The notes under the pieces: model-generated | Database searches by the model: none | The model's input: the letters and a program-made list of their open reading frames with translations, nothing else | What the model was told of the DNA's origin: nothing | Origin: Gemmatimonadaceae bacterium | Lineage (GTDB): Bacteria; Gemmatimonadota; Gemmatimonadetes; Gemmatimonadales; Gemmatimonadaceae | Assembly: GCA_036003045.1 (NCBI GenBank) | Contig: DASYSS010000038.1 | Span: 1-64,000, forward strand | Direction of reading: 5' to 3' | Length of the DNA stretch: 64,000 nt | Program-made: the position numbers and the translations under genes | Part shown: positions 34,770 to 42,548 of the stretch, piece after piece | Layout: every line of letters starts with the position of its first letter | How positions within the stretch are numbered: position 1 is the first letter of the stretch

Positions 34770-35779
34770 AAACCCATCCGGTCGCGGACGCCGTCCATCG
34801 TTTCGCGCGCGAGTCGGCGGCACTTGGCGGCGCCCGCGTCGAGGGCGTCGTCCACCAGCGTGGGCTTCGCCTCGAGCTCCGCGGCGCGCGTCCGAATCGG
34901 TCCCAGCTCGGTCTCCATCGATTCGGCGAGCACCTTCTTGCAGTCGATGCACCCCCAGCCGGCCGACGTGCACTGATTGTGCACGTGCTCCACGGTCGCG
35001 ATGGGACTGAACGCCTTGTGCAGATGATAGATGTTGCACACCTCGGGAGTGCCCGGGTCCGTTCGCTTGATGCGCTTCGGATCCGTCACCGCCGGGCGCA
35101 GCTTCGCCCAGATGCCGTCCGGTGTATCGAGCAGCGGCACCGTGTTGCCCATCGACTTCGACATCTTCGACTGGCCGTCGAGTCCCATGATGCGGCGCGT
35201 CGGCGTGAGCAGCGGTTTCGGTTCGGGAAAGAACTCCTCGCGCTCTTCCCCGCCGTCGAGGGTACGACGCCCGGTGAGGTGCCCGAACGCCGCGTTCCAA
35301 CGCCGCGCGATCACGCGCGAGAGCTCGAGGTGCTGCACCTGGTCTTCGCCGACGGGAACCATGTCGGCCTTGTAGAGCAGGATGTCGGCCGCTTGAAGCA
35401 CGGGATAGTTGAGGATTCCCGCGAGGATGCTCTCCTGACGCTGCGCTTTCTCCTTGAACTGTGTCTGCCGTTCCAGCTCGCCGAGCGGCGTGATCGTGTT
35501 GAAGATCCACGCCAATTCCGTGTGTTCCGGAACCTGCGACTGCACGAACACGGTGCACACGTTGGGATCGAGCCCGGCTGCCAACAACGAAAGCGCCATC
35601 GCCCCGCGACGGACCCTCAGCTGTTCCGGCTCGTACGGATGGGTGATCGCGTGGTAGTCGACGATGCAGAAAATCGACTCGTACTCGTGCTGCAGCCGTG
35701 CCCAATTCTTGACCGCGCCGAGGTAGTTTCCGATGTGGAGCTCCCCGGACGGTTGAATTCCACTGAAAATCCGTGACAT
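34766..35779 (-). CDS. trpS: tryptophanyl-tRNA synthetase
   Basis: 337 residues. Class I synthetase attaching tryptophan to tRNA-Trp. N-terminus MSRIFSGIQPSGELHIGNYL contains the HIGH-type motif, and QSKMSKSMGN the KMSKS loop. GEDQVQHLELSR is also typical. Length normal for bacteria. Its start codon lies only a few bases from the start of the divergent inositol monophosphatase, and the longest versions overlap by 7 nt. It leads the nine-gene minus-strand run. Confidence 0.96.
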   Translation of the reverse strand: MSRIFSGIQPSGELHIGNYLGAVKNWARLQHEYESIFCIVDYHAITHPYEPEQLRVRRGAMALSLLAAGLDPNVCTVFVQSQVPEHTELAWIFNTITPLGELERQTQFKEKAQRQESILAGILNYPVLQAADILLYKADMVPVGEDQVQHLELSRVIARRWNAAFGHLTGRRTLDGGEEREEFFPEPKPLLTPTRRIMGLDGQSKMSKSMGNTVPLLDTPDGIWAKLRPAVTDPKRIKRTDPGTPEVCNIYHLHKAFSPIATVEHVHNQCTSAGWGCIDCKKVLAESMETELGPIRTRAAELEAKPTLVDDALDAGAAKCRRLARETMDGVRDRMGF

Positions 35780-36582
35780 CCGCTCAACATAACAGCGCCC
35801 CTCCCCGGGTGCTGCTCGCGACCTGCGTCGCGGCCGCGGCGCGCGCCGCCGAAATCATTCGCCGCGGCGCCGAGACACGCGCCTCGCTCACCTGGGAGCG
35901 CAAGTCGGCGACGGATTTCGTCAGCGAGGTGGATCGCAACTCGGAGCAAGCGATCAACGAGATCGTCGCGTCGCGCCATCCCGACGCGCGCGTGCTCGGC
36001 GAAGAGCTCACGCCGTCCACCGACAACCGCGCCGGCCTCGTGTTCGTGGCCGATCCGCTCGACGGGACGACGAACTTTCTCCACGGGTATCCGTGGTACT
36101 CGGTGTCGATCGCCGCGCTCGTCGATGGGGAACCGATCGCCGGTGTCATTCTCAACGCCGCGACCGGTGAGCTCTTTTCGGCGACGGCCGGCGGCGGCGC
36201 ACGGCTGAGCGGCCAGCCGATCGGCGTGTCGGCGATCGAGGACCCGGCGCTCGCGCTCCTCGGCACCGGCTTTCCATTCAAGACTCCTCATTTGGTGGAT
36301 CCGTACGTGGCGTCGCTGCCCGTCGTCATGCGAGACGTCGCGGGGATTCGGCGCGCCGGCTCGGCCGCGCTCGACCTCGCCGACGTGGCGTGTGGCCGCT
36401 TCGACGGATTCTGGGAGTACTCGCTCGCGCCGTGGGACGTCGCGGCTGGAATCTTGTTGGTACGAGAGGCGGGCGGCGTCGTAACGGACGCATCCGGCGC
36501 TCCGGCGACGGTGAGCCATACGTCGATCGTCACCGGCAACCCGACGATGCACTCGTGGCTGCTCGAGCGCGTCCGCTTGTGA
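35773..36582 (+). CDS. inositol monophosphatase family protein
   Basis: Up to 269 residues from GTG 35773; GTG 35809 (257 residues) avoids the overlap with trpS and starts just before the first helix, so it may be the true start. Mg-dependent phosphatase motifs: FVSEVDRNSEQ, GEELTP, the metal motif VADPLDGTTNFLHG, and the second signature YSLAPWDVAAGILLVREAGG. Hydrolyses inositol phosphates or related sugar phosphates (SuhB-like); histidinol phosphatase activity cannot be excluded. Followed by the 250-bp repeat. Confidence 0.88.
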   Translation: MTSAQHNSAPPRVLLATCVAAAARAAEIIRRGAETRASLTWERKSATDFVSEVDRNSEQAINEIVASRHPDARVLGEELTPSTDNRAGLVFVADPLDGTTNFLHGYPWYSVSIAALVDGEPIAGVILNAATGELFSATAGGGARLSGQPIGVSAIEDPALALLGTGFPFKTPHLVDPYVASLPVVMRDVAGIRRAGSAALDLADVACGRFDGFWEYSLAPWDVAAGILLVREAGGVVTDASGAPATVSHTSIVTGNPTMHSWLLERVRL

Positions 36583-36589
36583 CGCTCCA

Positions 36590-36850
36590 GCTTGTCAACC
36601 GACCCCGTACGAGCGGATGTTCGAGGTTGAGATCTACGAACTGGTACTGCGACGATTTCGCGGAAAAACCACGGCTTTTGCGGAGTACGACTAACAGCGG
36701 CAAGTCGTTGCCGAACGACCTCGGGAAGCCTCGCCATGACACCCCGGGTTGTTCCCAAATGGCTTTTCGCCGTTGCACCTCTGCGCCCAGTGTGTCACTC
36801 TACGTCCTCTGTGTCCCTCTGCGTCCCCTGCGTAGGTGTTGCAGTTTCGT
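36590..36850 (+). repeat. ~250-bp interspersed repeat, copy A
   Basis: Contains TACGAACTGGTACTGCGACG, ATTTCGCGGAAAAACCACGG, GCGGAGTACGA and GAACGACCTCGGG. It ends in TCTGCGTCCC-type words (36780-36835). The reverse complement of 39085-39330 carries the same blocks in the same order, with about four fifths identity in the best 70 bp. An imperfect hairpin (AACGACCTCGGG with CCCGGGTTGTT) lies at about 36714-36753. Both copies share a short reading frame, YELVLxRFRGK, which may be a relic of coding sequence. Confidence 0.7.
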
Positions 36851-36859
36851 GTTTCTCTC

Positions 36860-37432
36860 ATGAGCGTTGTCCTAAGATCCGGTCTGTTGGCGGCGAGCCT
36901 CGCCGCCAGTGAGTGTGCGGTTGTGATCACGACCGGGAACCTCAACGCGTTCGTCGTTTTCGGCTTTACGTCAGGCGAAAAGCTTCTCACCATCTCGGGC
37001 GCCGACGTCAGCGTAAACCCCGCGCATCCGCGACCGTGCGCGTCTGCCGGCGGGTTCTCCGGTGGGAAGCTCGTTTCCACCCGCGTCGTTCTCTCCTCGC
37101 AAGGGGACGCGTGGGTCGGGCGTTCGATGGCGACGGCGGATGGAGACCTCGCGTTCACGCTGCGTTCGGCCGGCGTATCGAGCGGGAGGCGACTCGTGAA
37201 CGGGACGTTCTCAGGCCACGCGGTGAGCGTCGCGACGCGGGCAACGAAGCCAAGCGGCGTGCGAATCGTGTTCGACTCGCTATCGGCGAAGACGATCGAC
37301 GGCGACGGCGACGCGGCCAGCCAGGTCGCGAGCGGCAACATCGCCGGCAGCATCACGTTCGTCGACGCGAGGGGCAACGTCGCCACGTGCGATTGGGTGC
37401 AGTGGACAATGCAGCCGCTGCCGCCCGGGTGA
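36860..37432 (+). CDS. exported protein of unknown function
   Basis: 190 residues from ATG 36860. Signal-like N-terminus SGLLAASLAASECAVVI; the Cys does not sit in a good lipobox. The mature part is beta-rich and Gly/Ser-rich (VVFGFTSGEKLLTISGADVS, GDLAFTLRSAGVSSGRRLVN, VASGNIAGSITFVDARGN). It has three cysteines, two of which (PRPCASAG, ATCDWVQW) could form a disulfide. No family is recognised. It stands between the repeat and ftcD on the same strand, with a 117-bp gap before ftcD. Confidence 0.6.
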   Translation: MSVVLRSGLLAASLAASECAVVITTGNLNAFVVFGFTSGEKLLTISGADVSVNPAHPRPCASAGGFSGGKLVSTRVVLSSQGDAWVGRSMATADGDLAFTLRSAGVSSGRRLVNGTFSGHAVSVATRATKPSGVRIVFDSLSAKTIDGDGDAASQVASGNIAGSITFVDARGNVATCDWVQWTMQPLPPG

Positions 37433-37549
37433 CGCACCCCGGGGTCGGGCGGCCCTTCATATATTGAGGCACGCTGCCGGCGCGTCCTCGGCGCTGCATC
37501 GTTTCGTTCCACCCGCCTCACCATCGCCTCAACTGCCCAACCGCATTTC

Positions 37550-39073
37550 ATGAAGCTCGTCGAGTGCGTCCCGAACTTTTCCGAAGGCCGCCGGCCCGAA
37601 GTCGTCTCCGCGATCCGTGACGCGATCGCCGCCGTCGAGAGCGTCGCACTGCTCGACGTTTCGTCGGACGCGTCGCACAACCGCACCGTCGTCACGTTCG
37701 TGGTGGCCGTCGAGCATGCCGTGGATGCGGCGTTCGCCGGAATCCGCGCGGCGCGCGACCGCATCGATCTCAACTCGCACAGCGGCGAACACCCGCGTAT
37801 GGGCGCGACCGACGTCGTTCCGTTCGTTCCGCTCGAAGGCGCGACGATGGAGGACTGCATCGTCCTCGCCAAGCAGCTCGGCGAACGGGTGGGCAAGGAG
37901 TTGGAGATTCCGGTCTTCTTGTACGAGCGCGCCGCCACACGTCCGGACCGCGAAAACCTCGCCGACATCCGGCGCGGCGAGTTTGAGGGAATTCGCGACG
38001 AGATGGCGAAAGGCGCCGCCAACCGCATCCCCGACTTCGGTCCGTCGAAGATTCATCCGACCGCCGGCACCGTGGCGATCGGCGCGCGACCGTTCCTCGT
38101 CGCGTACAACGTCTACCTCGGCCCCGCGTCGAACCTGCAGGTGGCGAAAAACGTCGCGAAGGCGGTGCGCGGGTCCTCCGGCGGACTTCGCTACGTGAAG
38201 GGACTCGGCCTCGAGGTCGACGGCCAAGCGCAGGTCTCGATGAACCTCGTCGACACCGAGAAGACGCCGCTCTACCGCGCCTTCGACACGGTGAAAATGG
38301 AAGCCGAGGCGCAGGGCGTGTCGCCGACCTGGAGCGAGATCGTCGGCCTCGTTCCCGAGCGCGCGCTGTTCGAGACCGCGGCGCGCCACATCCAACTCCG
38401 CGATTTCAAGCCGGAGATCGTCCTCGAGAACAAGGTGCGCGCGGCCGTGCAAGGCGGCGAATCGGTGTCGGGCTTCATCGCATCCATCGCGTCGTCGGCG
38501 CCGACGCCCGGCGGCGGCAGCGTCGCCGCGCACGCCGGCGCGCTCGCCGCGGCGCTCGCGCAGATGGTCGCCGGACTCACCGCCGGCCGAAAAAAGTACG
38601 TCGCCGTAGACGCGGAGATGCGCGCGCTCGCCCTCGAGGCCGCGGGTCTGGTCAACACACTATCCGCGCTCGTGGCCAAGGATGCGAACGCGTACAGTGC
38701 GGTCTCCGCGGCGTACAAGCTGCCGTCCGAGCCCGCCGAAGCGCTCGCCAAACGCAAGCGCGCGATCGACGACGCTCTCATCGGCGCGGCCGAGGTGCCG
38801 CTCGAGACGGCGCGCGCGTGCGCGAAGGTCGCCGAGCTGGCCGCGACGTGCGCCACGAAGGGGAACTCGAACGCGGTCTCCGACGCCGGAGTCTCCGCGC
38901 TCCTCGCCGACGCCGCTTGTCGCAGCGCGGTCTACAACGTCCGCATCAACATCTCGGCCCTCGACGACAAACCGCGCGGCGCCGGCCTCGTCGCCGAAGC
39001 GAATCAGTTGCTGACCAAGACCCGCGCGCTCGCCGACCAGGCGACTGCTGCCGTTGAAGCGGCGATCGGTTGA
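37550..39073 (+). CDS. ftcD: glutamate formimidoyltransferase / formimidoyltetrahydrofolate cyclodeaminase
   Basis: 507-residue bifunctional folate enzyme. Residues 1-~300 are the transferase (KLVECVPNFSEGRRPEVV, LNSHSGEHPRMGATDVVPFV, FLVAYNVYLGP). Residues ~305-507 are the helical cyclodeaminase (FIASIASSAPTPGGGSVAAH, AALAQMVAGLTAGRKKY). It moves the formimino group of formiminoglutamate to tetrahydrofolate and releases ammonia, the last step of the histidine degradation branch. No hutH, hutU or hutI is close. The gene lies between inverted copies of the ~250-bp repeat. Confidence 0.93.
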   Translation: MKLVECVPNFSEGRRPEVVSAIRDAIAAVESVALLDVSSDASHNRTVVTFVVAVEHAVDAAFAGIRAARDRIDLNSHSGEHPRMGATDVVPFVPLEGATMEDCIVLAKQLGERVGKELEIPVFLYERAATRPDRENLADIRRGEFEGIRDEMAKGAANRIPDFGPSKIHPTAGTVAIGARPFLVAYNVYLGPASNLQVAKNVAKAVRGSSGGLRYVKGLGLEVDGQAQVSMNLVDTEKTPLYRAFDTVKMEAEAQGVSPTWSEIVGLVPERALFETAARHIQLRDFKPEIVLENKVRAAVQGGESVSGFIASIASSAPTPGGGSVAAHAGALAAALAQMVAGLTAGRKKYVAVDAEMRALALEAAGLVNTLSALVAKDANAYSAVSAAYKLPSEPAEALAKRKRAIDDALIGAAEVPLETARACAKVAELAATCATKGNSNAVSDAGVSALLADAACRSAVYNVRINISALDDKPRGAGLVAEANQLLTKTRALADQATAAVEAAIG

Positions 39074-39084
39074 CGACAACCGCA

Positions 39085-39330
39085 ACCGCAACTGCAACCA
39101 CTTGACGCAGAGGACGCAGAGAGGACACAGAGGACGCAGAGGAAACGGCGAAAGGGATTTGTGGAGCGACCTCGGTGTGCCACGCGTGGCGACCCGAGGT
39201 CGTTCAATAAATCCTTTCGCCGTTCGGTTGTACTCCGCGAAATCCGTGTTTTTTCCGCGAAATCGTTGCAGTACCAACTCGTAGACCTCCATCGGCCAAC
39301 ACGAACCTTCCACGCCAAGCGGACCGCGGC
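39085..39330 (-). repeat. ~250-bp interspersed repeat, copy B (inverted relative to copy A)
   Basis: On the minus strand it reads TACGAGTTGGTACTGCAACG, TTTCGCGGAAAAAACACGG, GCGGAGTACAA, GAACGACCTCGGG, then four TCTGCGTCCT/TCTGTGTCCT words. Centre: the arms CGACCTCGG (about 39167) and CCGAGGTCG (about 39194) enclose the palindrome GCCACGCGTGGC, a strong cruciform. Follows the ftcD stop, so it may also end transcription. Confidence 0.75.
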
Positions 39331-39331
39331 G

Positions 39332-39829
39332 CTAGTGACGCTTACCGTCATCCGGATGACAAGCTTCGTCGATCACGACGGCCACGGCCAATAAGAGCAC
39401 CTGGTCCTCGCTGCTGCGGATGTCGATGCCGTACGTGTCGCCCCACGCGAACCACTGTTTGGACACCGTGGCCACGACGTTCTCTCCACGCATGATCTGG
39501 TACTCGTGGTCCGTGAGGTTGCCCTCGGCGTCGAAGTTGTCGTCGACGCCGGGGACTTCGACGGTGAAGCGGTGCTTGAAGAAGGCGAGCGGCTCTTTGC
39601 GGACCGTCGCGACGACCTGGCCCTCGCGAGAGATCTCGTACGTCTTTCCCCACGACAGCACGCGCTGCTTGATGAACGCCAGCTCGTTGCCGGCCAGATC
39701 CTGAAACGACAGCTGGTCGCCGATCGTGAACGCTTTGCCGTCCACGAAATACACGTCGTTCCCGTCCTTGTCTTTGATGTAGAAGTCGTCGCCCCACGAC
39801 AGCAGCTTCTGCTTCATCATGTATTGCAT
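39332..39829 (-). CDS. LURP-one-related protein
   Basis: 165 residues. Tubby-like LURP-one barrel: MMKQKLLSWGDDFYIKDKDG, VYFVDGKAFTIGDQLSFQD, LAFIKQRVLSWGKTYEISR, and KHRFTVEVPGVDDNFDAEG. The repeated LLSWGDDF/VLSWGKTY/WFAWGDTY hairpins are typical. Bacterial members have no assigned biochemical role; the fold suggests ligand or membrane binding. No signal peptide. The C-terminal helix LLLAVAVVIDEACHPDDGK is as expected. Confidence 0.88.
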   Translation of the reverse strand: MQYMMKQKLLSWGDDFYIKDKDGNDVYFVDGKAFTIGDQLSFQDLAGNELAFIKQRVLSWGKTYEISREGQVVATVRKEPLAFFKHRFTVEVPGVDDNFDAEGNLTDHEYQIMRGENVVATVSKQWFAWGDTYGIDIRSSEDQVLLLAVAVVIDEACHPDDGKRH

Positions 39830-39847
39830 TCTTCGGTGGGCCCGGTA

Positions 39848-39872
39848 GACAAGTGGACCGGTGGACGGGTAC
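39848..39872. repeat. short 8-bp repeat run
   Basis: Two to three units of the GTGGACCG/GTGGACGG family (AAGTGGACCGGTGGACGGG) occupy the 58-bp gap between the M20 peptidase and the LURP-one gene. Same word as at 5284 and 21441. Confidence 0.5.
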
Positions 39873-39887
39873 GACGAGACGCGGCAG

Positions 39888-41291
39888 CTACTCTTTGCCG
39901 GCGACGTCCACCAGCGCGCGATAGATCATTTCCGTTCCCTGCTTGAGCGACGCGACGCTCACCTTTTCGTCGTTGCCGTGCATGCGCGTCAGCTCGTCGG
40001 CGTCGATCGGATAGGGATAGATCCCGTAGACCGGCACGCCGCGCGACCGCCACGCCCCCGCGTCGGTCCCCGCCTGAAAGAGATACGGCGTGACCTCCGC
40101 GCCCGGGAACGTCGCGTGCGCTTCCTTCTCTAACGCGCGATACAGCGCCGTTGTGTCAGGCGATTCCGGCGACGCCGCGTAGACGCGGTTCCCGATCGAA
40201 AAATCCAGCCCCGGATCGCCGGCGACCTTCTTGAGCGTCGCGACGACCGCCGCCGGGTCGCTGCCCGGAATCAACCTGAGGTTGATCATCGCCTGGGCCG
40301 AGCCGGGGATCACGTTGTTGCGGAACCCACCGTTGACGATCACGGGCGCGATCGTGTTGCGGATCAACGAGTGGAGCAGCGGATCTCGGCTCACCACGGA
40401 ATCGGCTCGCCGCGCTTTCACCGGATCGCCGCCGACGACGTCGCGGTAGTAGCCGGACATCGGCGGCGCGCTCGTCTTGGAGAGTGCGAGGAAGAACTTT
40501 CTGGTCGACGGCGAGATGGTGAGCGGCGTCTCATACGCGGAGATCTTCGCCATGCCGCGCGACAACGCGAAGATCGCGTTGTCGGGGCGCGGCATCGAGC
40601 TGTGGGTCGACGTTCCGTGCGCGGTGATCGTGAGCGGGATCGACATCTTGTCCGCGGTCGAGATGCTCACGTACCGCACGTGCCCATCGTCGCCCTTCAT
40701 GATCCATCCACCTTCGTTCAGCGCGAACTCGGCGTCGATGTCGGACCAGTTGCTCTTCGCCAGCCATTCCGTGCTGTACGGGCCACCGCTCTCTTCGTCT
40801 GCCTCCGCCAGAAAAATCACGTCGCGCGCGAGCGGCACTCTTCGCTCGGCGAGCAGCATCACCGCCCGCGCGAAGACCGCCATCCCACCCTTGAAGTCGA
40901 TCGCGCCGCGGCCGTACACGTACCCGTCCTTCTCGATTCCGTCGAACGGTTCGAGCGACCACTTCTCGCGCTCGACACCCACCACGTCGGCGTGCGCGGA
41001 GATCAACACGGGCCGCTTCGACCCATCGCCGCGAAGCCGAGCGATGAGGTGCGTCTTCGACGAATCCGGCGTCGGGACGATCTTCACGTCGAGCCCCAAC
41101 GCCCGAAAACGCGCCGCGAGAATCTCGTCGACCGCCTGCGTTCGCCCCGGCGGATTGGCCGAATTCGCGCGAATCAGCTCGCGGAGCAAAGCCGCGGTGG
41201 AATCGCCTGCCGCCTGCGCGCCGCCGGCCATCGGAAAGGACAGCGCCGCCGCGAGGATCCACGACAAACCTGTGGTACGCGCTCGAATCAT
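39888..41291 (-). CDS. exported M20-family peptidase
   Basis: 467 residues. Signal peptide MIRARTTGLSWILAAALSFP to about GGAQA. Di-zinc site: LISAHADVVGVE (His, Asp), YGRGAIDFKGGMAV (bridging Asp), FLAEADEESGG (general base Glu and ligand), and TRMHGNDEKVS (final His). A dimerisation domain lies between. Like the 11640-13253 peptidase it acts outside the cytosol on peptides or N-acyl amino acids, but the two are only distant relatives. Possible downstream partner is LURP-one, 58 bp away. Confidence 0.88.
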   Translation of the reverse strand: MIRARTTGLSWILAAALSFPMAGGAQAAGDSTAALLRELIRANSANPPGRTQAVDEILAARFRALGLDVKIVPTPDSSKTHLIARLRGDGSKRPVLISAHADVVGVEREKWSLEPFDGIEKDGYVYGRGAIDFKGGMAVFARAVMLLAERRVPLARDVIFLAEADEESGGPYSTEWLAKSNWSDIDAEFALNEGGWIMKGDDGHVRYVSISTADKMSIPLTITAHGTSTHSSMPRPDNAIFALSRGMAKISAYETPLTISPSTRKFFLALSKTSAPPMSGYYRDVVGGDPVKARRADSVVSRDPLLHSLIRNTIAPVIVNGGFRNNVIPGSAQAMINLRLIPGSDPAAVVATLKKVAGDPGLDFSIGNRVYAASPESPDTTALYRALEKEAHATFPGAEVTPYLFQAGTDAGAWRSRGVPVYGIYPYPIDADELTRMHGNDEKVSVASLKQGTEMIYRALVDVAGKE

Positions 41292-41387
41292 TGGATTGGT
41301 TGCGGCTCGGGGGAAGGACCTACGGGGAGTGCCGATCTATCTACGGCGCGGCCGGCTGCGTGTCCACCGTGTGGCGGTCTAGATGAC

Positions 41388-41575
41388 AGACCAGCATCGA
41401 GGATCGAGCATCGGGATGGCGAGACGTGAGAGCTGCGTTGAAGCTGTTGCGCCAGGAATGCCCCCTACCGCCGAACCCAGGTGCGAGGATGCCCGTCTCC
41501 ATTCTCCGGTCTGAGCACGGGCTCAGGCATCTCAGCTCTCAGGCAGTCTGAGTGCTCGACCCTCGATGCCGGTCT
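41388..41575. repeat. long imperfect inverted repeat in the intergenic gap
   Basis: Outer arms of 23 nt at 41388-41410 and 41553-41575 match at 21 positions as reverse complements. Inner arms TGAGAGCTG (41427-41435) and CAGCTCTCA (41533-41541) are perfect. The loop has no obvious reading frame. The 330-bp gap 41292-41621 holds nothing else I can name. Confidence 0.65.
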
Positions 41576-41621
41576 GGCTCCTCTCACTCGCTCCGCCTAC
41601 GCCCCGAGACAAGCGCCGTTA

Positions 41622-42398
41622 CTACTTGCTCGACAAATTCGCGAACAGATCCCAGTACACCGCGACTCCGCACCGCTGCCCGGCCCCCGAATCCCACATG
41701 TAGCGCTGGTATTCTTTCGGAACGTCATTCGGAGTCGGGTAGACTTCGAGTGCTATTAGGTCCCACGGCAGATCAGGGACGAAATTGGCCGCCGTCGCCG
41801 GGCGCCCGTTCACGAGCGACACCATGCAGTGTAGTCCCGTCGCCACCGGGATCCTGCGATTGCCGGTTCGTGTCGGCCGCACGTCGACGCGGAAGCCCGG
41901 GATGTCGCGGAAGAGATCTGCCGTCGTGAGCGGGTCCTTGTCGTCGATGTCCATGTAGTCCATGAACACGCCTTTGTCGCCGCGCTTCCGCCGGCACATG
42001 AAGCCGTCGAGCGAACGATCCGGGCAGCTTCCATCCTCACGGACGACGACCGTGTCGAGGTTCGCCATTCGGTGCTCGAGGATGAGCTTCACCTCGGCCG
42101 AGCCGTCACCATGAATGTCGGCCGTCGCCTCACCGGGCGAGTAGCCGAGCTTTCTGGCGTGCAACACGAACTGCCCGCCGCCGGTGCCGGTAATCGTGAA
42201 CCGGCCGAGCGAATCGGTTCGCGCGTGATGGGGCCCCGGAGTCGCGACGACCTCGGCGTTGGCCACCGGCCGGTCCGCCGAGTCGCGGACAATCCCGCGC
42301 AGCGTTCCCCCACCGCCTCCCCCCCGAGCCCCGCCTTGGGCGAAGAGCATGGCCGGAAGGAGGGCGATCGCGCAGAGCGACACGGCCGATGAGCGCAT
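41622..42398 (-). CDS. barrel-less TonB-receptor plug-domain protein, second copy
   Basis: 258 residues from ATG 42398, which opens the signal peptide MRSSAVSLCAIALLPAMLFA. A Gly-rich spacer (QGGARGGGGGG) leads to a carboxypeptidase-regulatory-like domain (LRGIVRDSADRPVANAEVVA, GQFVLHARKLGYSPGEATA). A plug-like part follows (LTTADLFRDIPGFRVDVRP, CMVSLVNGRPATAANF, LIALEVYPTPNDVPKEYQRY) and the protein then ends. Cysteines in SCPDRSLDGFMC, GLHC and RCGVAV may form disulfides. Same layout as 13421-14236. Divergent from the amidase. Confidence 0.75.
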   Translation of the reverse strand: MRSSAVSLCAIALLPAMLFAQGGARGGGGGGTLRGIVRDSADRPVANAEVVATPGPHHARTDSLGRFTITGTGGGQFVLHARKLGYSPGEATADIHGDGSAEVKLILEHRMANLDTVVVREDGSCPDRSLDGFMCRRKRGDKGVFMDYMDIDDKDPLTTADLFRDIPGFRVDVRPTRTGNRRIPVATGLHCMVSLVNGRPATAANFVPDLPWDLIALEVYPTPNDVPKEYQRYMWDSGAGQRCGVAVYWDLFANLSSK

Positions 42399-42548
42399 GA
42401 CTGGGAAGCTAAAGGGTGGCCCGGATGACTGCGCCAAACTTGGGACCAGACGTGCGCGAAGGCCGCGCCAAAGGGACGAAGCGGAGCCCTGTCGCCGCCC
42501 GGGCTCGGCGAACATACTTGTCGATCACCCGCGACCCGACGAGCGCCC

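Noticed and set aside
39105-39145. Small protein ending in LRPLCPLCVLC-type repeats
   Set aside because: This is translation of TCTGCGTCCT repeat units, a known source of false gene calls.
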